64,000 bases of DNA from Paenibacillus sp. BJ-4. GTDB taxonomy: Bacteria > Bacillota > Bacilli > Paenibacillales > Paenibacillaceae. Position 1 is the first letter of the stretch. Every line of letters begins with the position of its first letter. Shown here piece after piece: positions 60,283 to 64,000 of the stretch. A program made the translations under genes and the position numbers. A model generated the notes under the pieces. It saw nothing but the letters and a program-made list of their open reading frames with translations. It did not search any database and was not told the DNA's origin. The stretch is taken from NCBI RefSeq assembly GCF_020404765.1, contig NZ_JAIVEM010000027.1, forward strand, positions 1 through 64,000, read 5' to 3'.

Positions 60283-62712
60283 TCATACAATAGATGGTGT
60301 AACGACCTCAAATAAGTTCTTACGCGAATCCGCATCATGGATAATCTTTTTCCATGGGTCTTCAACCTGTTGCAGTGCAAACTCAATCCGTTCTATTAAA
60401 GCTTTGCGATTGTCTATATCGTGGACGACAGCCTTCCGAATCTCTTCAAGGCCGGTCCGTTCAACCCATTCCGAAGTACGTTCCAGGTATTGGCCTGTTT
60501 CCCGGTACAGTTGCATCACACTTGCCACAATATCAATCAATTCAGCGTCCGTTTTCACTTTGCAGAGCGAATCAGCCAGCCGCGCTTTTATACCGCCGTT
60601 TCCGCCGATAAAAATCTCCCAGCCCCCATCATTACCCACAATTCCGATATCCTTCGTACATGATTCGGCACAGTTGCGCGGACACCCATTGACCGCTAAT
60701 TTAAATTTCGCCGGAAAATCCAATCTTTCAAATTTCCGTTCCAGCACCTCGCCCATTCCCATGGAATCTTGTGTGCCAAAGCGGCAGAATTGTGACCCGA
60801 CACAGGTTTTAACTGTACGAAGCGATTTCGCGTAGGCATATCCCGACGGCATGTCGAGTTCTTCCCATACCTTAGGCAAATCCTCTTTGCGGACACCAAT
60901 CAAATCTAGCCGCTGTCCCCCTGTTACTTTAACAACTTTAACGTTGTATTTAAGAGAAACATCCGCTATTTTTTTCAAATCCTCCGGAGTCGTAACACCG
61001 CCGTACATTCTTGGCACAACTGTAAATGTTCCATCCTTTTGAATGTTGGCGTGCAGTCGCTCATTCACAAACCGGGAATCTTCTTCATTTTCATAGGTAT
61101 CTGGATTAATCATTCCCAGATAGTAATTCAGTGCCGGGCGGCATTTGGAGCATCCTTCATCATTCTGCCAACCTAGTACATTCATAACTTCACGCGTCGT
61201 TGTAAGGCCCTTGGTTCGGATCGCTGCAACAATTTCATCCCGGCTCAAGGTTGTGCAGCCACATATTCCCTGCTTGGCAGCCGACTTGAAGCTGTCGCCT
61301 AGGACATACTGGAGAATTTGTTCAACGACCGGCTTGCATCCCCCACAGGACCGTGTCGCCCCGGTACATGCCTTAATTTCGTCGACTGTTGTCAGTCCAT
61401 TTTCATTGATCGCATCAACAATTGCCTTTTTAGTCACACCGTTGCAGCCGCAGACAATTTCATCATCAGCCATCGTTTCAGCGGATAAGGCTTTAGCCCC
61501 GTCTTTACTGCATCCGGTACCCATGAGCTGTCCATATATTTCATCAGTCATCAGCGTTTGCTGCCGCACATATTTTTGTAGGCTGGCGGATTCGCTCACA
61601 TCTCCGAACAGCACCGCTCCGACAATTTTATTTTCACGAAGCAGCACTTTTTTGTAGGTGCGCTTCCACTCATCCTTTGCCACAATCACCGTATGTTCAG
61701 GAGCAGTTATGAATTCGCCAGCTGAGAAAACATCCACCCCTGAAATTTTGAGCTTGGTGGAAACCACTGATCCCTGATAGCCTTCAGTATCTGCACCTGC
61801 GAAATGCTTGGCAATGACACTTCCCTGTTCAAAAAGCGGAGCAACCAGGCCGTAACAAATCCCGCGGTGTTCAGCACACTCCCCTACAGCATATACATCC
61901 GGCATGGAGGTCCTCATCAAGTCATCGACTACAATTCCACGTTTTGTTTCTATACCACTTTGCACAGCCACCTGAATATTGGGCTTGATCCCAACGGCCA
62001 TAACGACTAAATCCGCTTCCAGTTCGCTTCCATCCGAGAACCGCAGTCCCTGTACCCGATCCTGACCGTACACCTCTGCAGTTTGCATTTGCATAGCAAA
62101 CTTGATTCCCTGGCGTTCTAGTTCTGCTTTCAGCATCGCAGAGGCTTCCCGATCGAGCTGACGTTCCATCAAATCCTCCATCAAATGAACAACCGTTACG
62201 TCCATGCCGAGATTGACTAGACCTTTAGCCGCTTCCAGTCCCAACAGCCCTCCACCAATGACCGCTGCCTTTTTATAGGTTTTGGCCGCCTCAAGCATTG
62301 CTGAACAATCGGCAATATCCCGAAAACCGATGACGCCCGGTAATTCTTTACCTGGAATAGGCAAAATAAACGACTGGGAGCCAGTAGCCACCAAAGCTAC
62401 ATCGTAATCAATTTCAAGCCCGTCCTCAGTGTGAATCCTCTTTCCTTCCCCGTCGATGCTGCGCACCGTTTTCCCAGTATATAAAGTAATACCTTGGTCC
62501 TCGTACCATTGCAGGTCATTCAGTATAATGTCCTCGATGGTTTTACTCCCCTCCAAAACATAAGAGAGCATGATCCTGTTATAGTTCGGATGAGGCTCAT
62601 TTCCAAGGACTGTAATTTCATATTTATCCGTTAATTTTAGAATTTGTTCGACCGTATTGATACCAGCCATCCCGTTACCTATAACCACAAGCTTTTGTTT
62701 ACTGTTTATCAT
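60283..62712 (-). CDS. nirB: NAD(P)H-dependent assimilatory nitrite reductase large subunit, NirB/NasD
   Basis: 809 aa. The N-terminal FAD/NAD domain (KLVVIGNGMAGINTVEQIL) is followed by two BFD-like [2Fe-2S] modules (IVCGCNGVTKKAIVDAI with CTGATRSCGGC; GICGCTTLSRDEIVAAI with EGCSKC). The C-terminal siroheme/[4Fe-4S] domain has Cys-x5-Cys in CVGSQFCRFG and Cys-x3-Cys in NGCPRNCAESC. All expected ligands are present. The ATG at 62712 follows GGAGGAACC at good spacing; it is preferred to the ATG ten codons earlier. An Fnr-type box is positioned for activation at 62834-62849. Confidence 0.95.
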   Translation of the reverse strand: MINSKQKLVVIGNGMAGINTVEQILKLTDKYEITVLGNEPHPNYNRIMLSYVLEGSKTIEDIILNDLQWYEDQGITLYTGKTVRSIDGEGKRIHTEDGLEIDYDVALVATGSQSFILPIPGKELPGVIGFRDIADCSAMLEAAKTYKKAAVIGGGLLGLEAAKGLVNLGMDVTVVHLMEDLMERQLDREASAMLKAELERQGIKFAMQMQTAEVYGQDRVQGLRFSDGSELEADLVVMAVGIKPNIQVAVQSGIETKRGIVVDDLMRTSMPDVYAVGECAEHRGICYGLVAPLFEQGSVIAKHFAGADTEGYQGSVVSTKLKISGVDVFSAGEFITAPEHTVIVAKDEWKRTYKKVLLRENKIVGAVLFGDVSESASLQKYVRQQTLMTDEIYGQLMGTGCSKDGAKALSAETMADDEIVCGCNGVTKKAIVDAINENGLTTVDEIKACTGATRSCGGCKPVVEQILQYVLGDSFKSAAKQGICGCTTLSRDEIVAAIRTKGLTTTREVMNVLGWQNDEGCSKCRPALNYYLGMINPDTYENEEDSRFVNERLHANIQKDGTFTVVPRMYGGVTTPEDLKKIADVSLKYNVKVVKVTGGQRLDLIGVRKEDLPKVWEELDMPSGYAYAKSLRTVKTCVGSQFCRFGTQDSMGMGEVLERKFERLDFPAKFKLAVNGCPRNCAESCTKDIGIVGNDGGWEIFIGGNGGIKARLADSLCKVKTDAELIDIVASVMQLYRETGQYLERTSEWVERTGLEEIRKAVVHDIDNRKALIERIEFALQQVEDPWKKIIHDADSRKNLFEVVTPSIV

Positions 62713-62771
62713 ATACCGGTTCCTCCATTCATTCGACGACATTCCTACCGACGACTACTCCTACGATCCTA

Positions 62772-62801
62772 TTAAATATTGTCTATTTAAATATTGTCTA
62801 T
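62772..62801. repeat. 15-bp tandem duplication at the nirB start of transcription
   Basis: TTAAATATTGTCTAT occurs at 62772-62786 and again, exactly and without gap, at 62787-62801. It lies just downstream of the -10 element, so it is in the first bases of the nirB transcript. Confidence 0.9.
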
Positions 62802-62807
62802 GCTTCT

Positions 62808-62849
62808 ATTCTAATGTCGTGGGTTATGTTATATGTGATTTCAGTCACA
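62808..62849 (-). promoter_or_regulatory. nirB promoter with class-II Fnr/Crp box
   Basis: TGTGA-TTTCAG-TCACA (62834-62849) is a perfect dyad of the Fnr/Crp type. Leftward, a -10 hexamer TAGAAT (62813-62808) has its centre about 31 bases from the dyad centre, which puts the dyad near -41.5, the class II activator position. No good -35 is needed there. The transcript would start near 62800 and nirB follows at 62712. Confidence 0.75.
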
Positions 62850-63057
62850 ATATAGTTAGAGTTGTACATGTCGAGGGAGTTCCCTATTCAAATTCAAGGG
62901 ATTAAGGTAAGAATCAAAAAAATCGAGCTATGATGTTGATTTCTGAAAAGTGGATGCTTGGATTTGACTGTTCTTGATTCTTGATTTAAAATTCAATTAA
63001 ATGATACAAAATACTATCAATTAATTATAAAAATTATCAATAAGAGAAGGATTTTCA

Positions 63058-63627
63058 ATGAAGAAGGACATGACAACAATCAAGCAAATGAGGCTTAATA
63101 GCCTGTTGGACGTAGCCACCATGCTACTTATCGAAAGGCCAACCGCCTCCATGAACGAGATTGCAGATTATGCAGGAATTGGTATCGCCACCTTGCATCG
63201 CTATGTTGAAAGCAGAGAGCAATTGATGATTCATCTGGGATTTCGGGCCATCGAAGTTGTAAGTGAAACCATAAAAGGAATCTCTTTGGATGAGGATAAC
63301 TATGAAAACTACATTCCAGAATTGATTGAGGCACTTATTCCGTTAGGAGACAAAATTTATTTCCTTGCTCATGATGCATCCGTCAACTATAACAAGGAGA
63401 TTGAAGAAGCAGATCAGAAGCTAAGAGAACCCATATTGCATGTAATAGAAATATTGCAACAGAAAGGTTATTTTCAGCCACATATCGATAAAGAATGGAT
63501 CATGGATGTCCTCTACTCGCTGCTATTTCTAACATGGCAGCAAGTAAAGAACGGTAATATCGCGAAAAACTCTGCCGCAGCAATGGTTGTAAATACTTTT
63601 TATCATGGATTCAAAGCAACTGAGTAA
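63058..63627 (+). CDS. TetR-family transcriptional regulator
   Basis: 189 aa. N-terminal HTH at 10-50 (LLIERPTASMNEIADYAGIG, IATLHRYVESREQLMIHLG) and a helical ligand domain. AGAAGG about ten bases before the ATG. It is divergent from nirB across a 345-base gap and heads a rightward pair with the Asp23/Gls24 gene 48 bases downstream, which it may regulate. Confidence 0.88.
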   Translation: MKKDMTTIKQMRLNSLLDVATMLLIERPTASMNEIADYAGIGIATLHRYVESREQLMIHLGFRAIEVVSETIKGISLDEDNYENYIPELIEALIPLGDKIYFLAHDASVNYNKEIEEADQKLREPILHVIEILQQKGYFQPHIDKEWIMDVLYSLLFLTWQQVKNGNIAKNSAAAMVVNTFYHGFKATE

Positions 63628-63675
63628 TGGTCATACTGCAACATGAAGAGACGAACCACACGAGGAGGAATCTAC

Positions 63676-64000
63676 ATGTTAATTCAAAACGTACTGGGAA
63701 GTATTGCGATTTCCAAGGATGCTATTTCTAAAATCATTGGCAAGACAGCAACGGCAACAATGGGAATTGCATCGATGTCAACGGGAGTCGTCGAAGGAAT
63801 CACCAACAAGTTAAGTGGGAAAAGCCTGCAAAATGGCATTGAACTTCATATGACAGAATCAGGGTTGGATGTCGATTTAAGCATTGTCGTTCATTACGGA
63901 ACAAAAATGTACGATGTAGGCAGAGAGTTACAGAAGAATGTTCGGGAGGCCATTGAGAGGTATACGGGCCTATCCATTGGCATGATAAACGTCAAAGTTC
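63676..64000 (+). CDS. Asp23/Gls24-family envelope stress protein, partial at window end
   Basis: The first 108 codons are in the window and the frame is open at 64000. MLIQNVLGSIAISKDAISKI matches the start of Asp23/Gls24 proteins, and VDLSIVVHYGTKMYDVGREL and VREAIERYTGLSIGMINVKV are the typical (V-x-I-D-l-x-i-x-v-x-Y-G...i...q.nV...ie..tGl.v..vnV) conserved blocks. These small proteins coat or sit near the membrane in response to envelope or alkaline stress. GAGGAGG lies six bases before the ATG. Confidence 0.9.
   Translation, partial: MLIQNVLGSIAISKDAISKIIGKTATATMGIASMSTGVVEGITNKLSGKSLQNGIELHMTESGLDVDLSIVVHYGTKMYDVGRELQKNVREAIERYTGLSIGMINVKV

Noticed and set aside
1..64000. tRNA, rRNA, CRISPR array or prophage
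   Set aside because: No tRNA-like cloverleaf, rRNA segment, evenly spaced repeats or phage structural block was recognised; the collar-domain gene alone is not a prophage.

Overview
The window looks like chromosome of a spore-forming, plant- or soil-associated Paenibacillus, most likely close to P. polymyxa or P. peoriae. The evidence is strong Gram-positive ribosome binding sites (GGAGG type) with frequent TTG and GTG starts, a GerA-type germinant receptor operon, two YjcZ-type small sporulation proteins, a BclA-like collagen exosporium gene, an SLH-anchored surface protein, YesM/YesN carbohydrate signalling, and a phenolic acid decarboxylase next to a PadR regulator. Species assignment is inference. 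I saw no rRNA, tRNA, CRISPR array, intact insertion sequence or prophage. || Layout. 1-14 kb is a mosaic of small regulators (three MerR, a TetR, a MocR/GntR, an AbrB-like), redox and stress proteins, an MFS exporter and several decayed genes: the 3' scrap of a flavin oxidoreductase, a scrambled aldehyde dehydrogenase, a second aldehyde dehydrogenase that has lost its catalytic half, and a frameshifted pentapeptide-type gene. 14.9-19.5 kb holds a large DUF5695-like plus LamG protein with no signal peptide and a trypsin-fold protease, also without one. || 19.8-30.6 kb is a carbohydrate locus that reads mostly leftward: GPH-type symporter, GH42 beta-galactosidase, YesM kinase, YesN regulator, sugar-binding lipoprotein and two ABC permeases without an ATPase, with a divergent AraC/cupin regulator and a good cre-like site before the binding protein. 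30.8-40.8 kb has an AT-rich lipoprotein gene, an M50 membrane protease, a SWIM-SNF2 helicase, an MhqO/MhqN-like quinone-stress pair, an internally deleted panB fused to the start of a panE-like gene, and a quinone or FMN reductase. || 41-46 kb is a membrane cluster. A two-component system is arranged as one operon with pssA and a DedA gene, followed by PsiE-like and AI-2E family genes. 46-49.6 kb carries a GH30 enzyme, an HxlR regulator and the divergent padC-padR pair with a clear ATGT-N8-ACAT operator. 49.7-53.7 kb is the gerA-type operon. 54-59.9 kb holds surface and spore proteins: a secreted mini tail-collar protein, the SLH/Ig-like protein, and a collagen-like gene broken by two single-base frameshifts. 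59.9-64 kb has nirD-nirB (assimilatory nitrite reductase) behind an Fnr-type promoter, then a TetR gene and the start of an Asp23/Gls24 gene that runs off the window. || The most notable points are the TCS-pssA-dedA operon, the AbrB/zinc-finger/HTH fusion, the NirD that lacks Rieske ligands, the twin palindromic operators without a regulator beside them, the homopolymer frameshifts in the collagen gene, and the number of gene scars. I did not find a clearly unprecedented multigene system.
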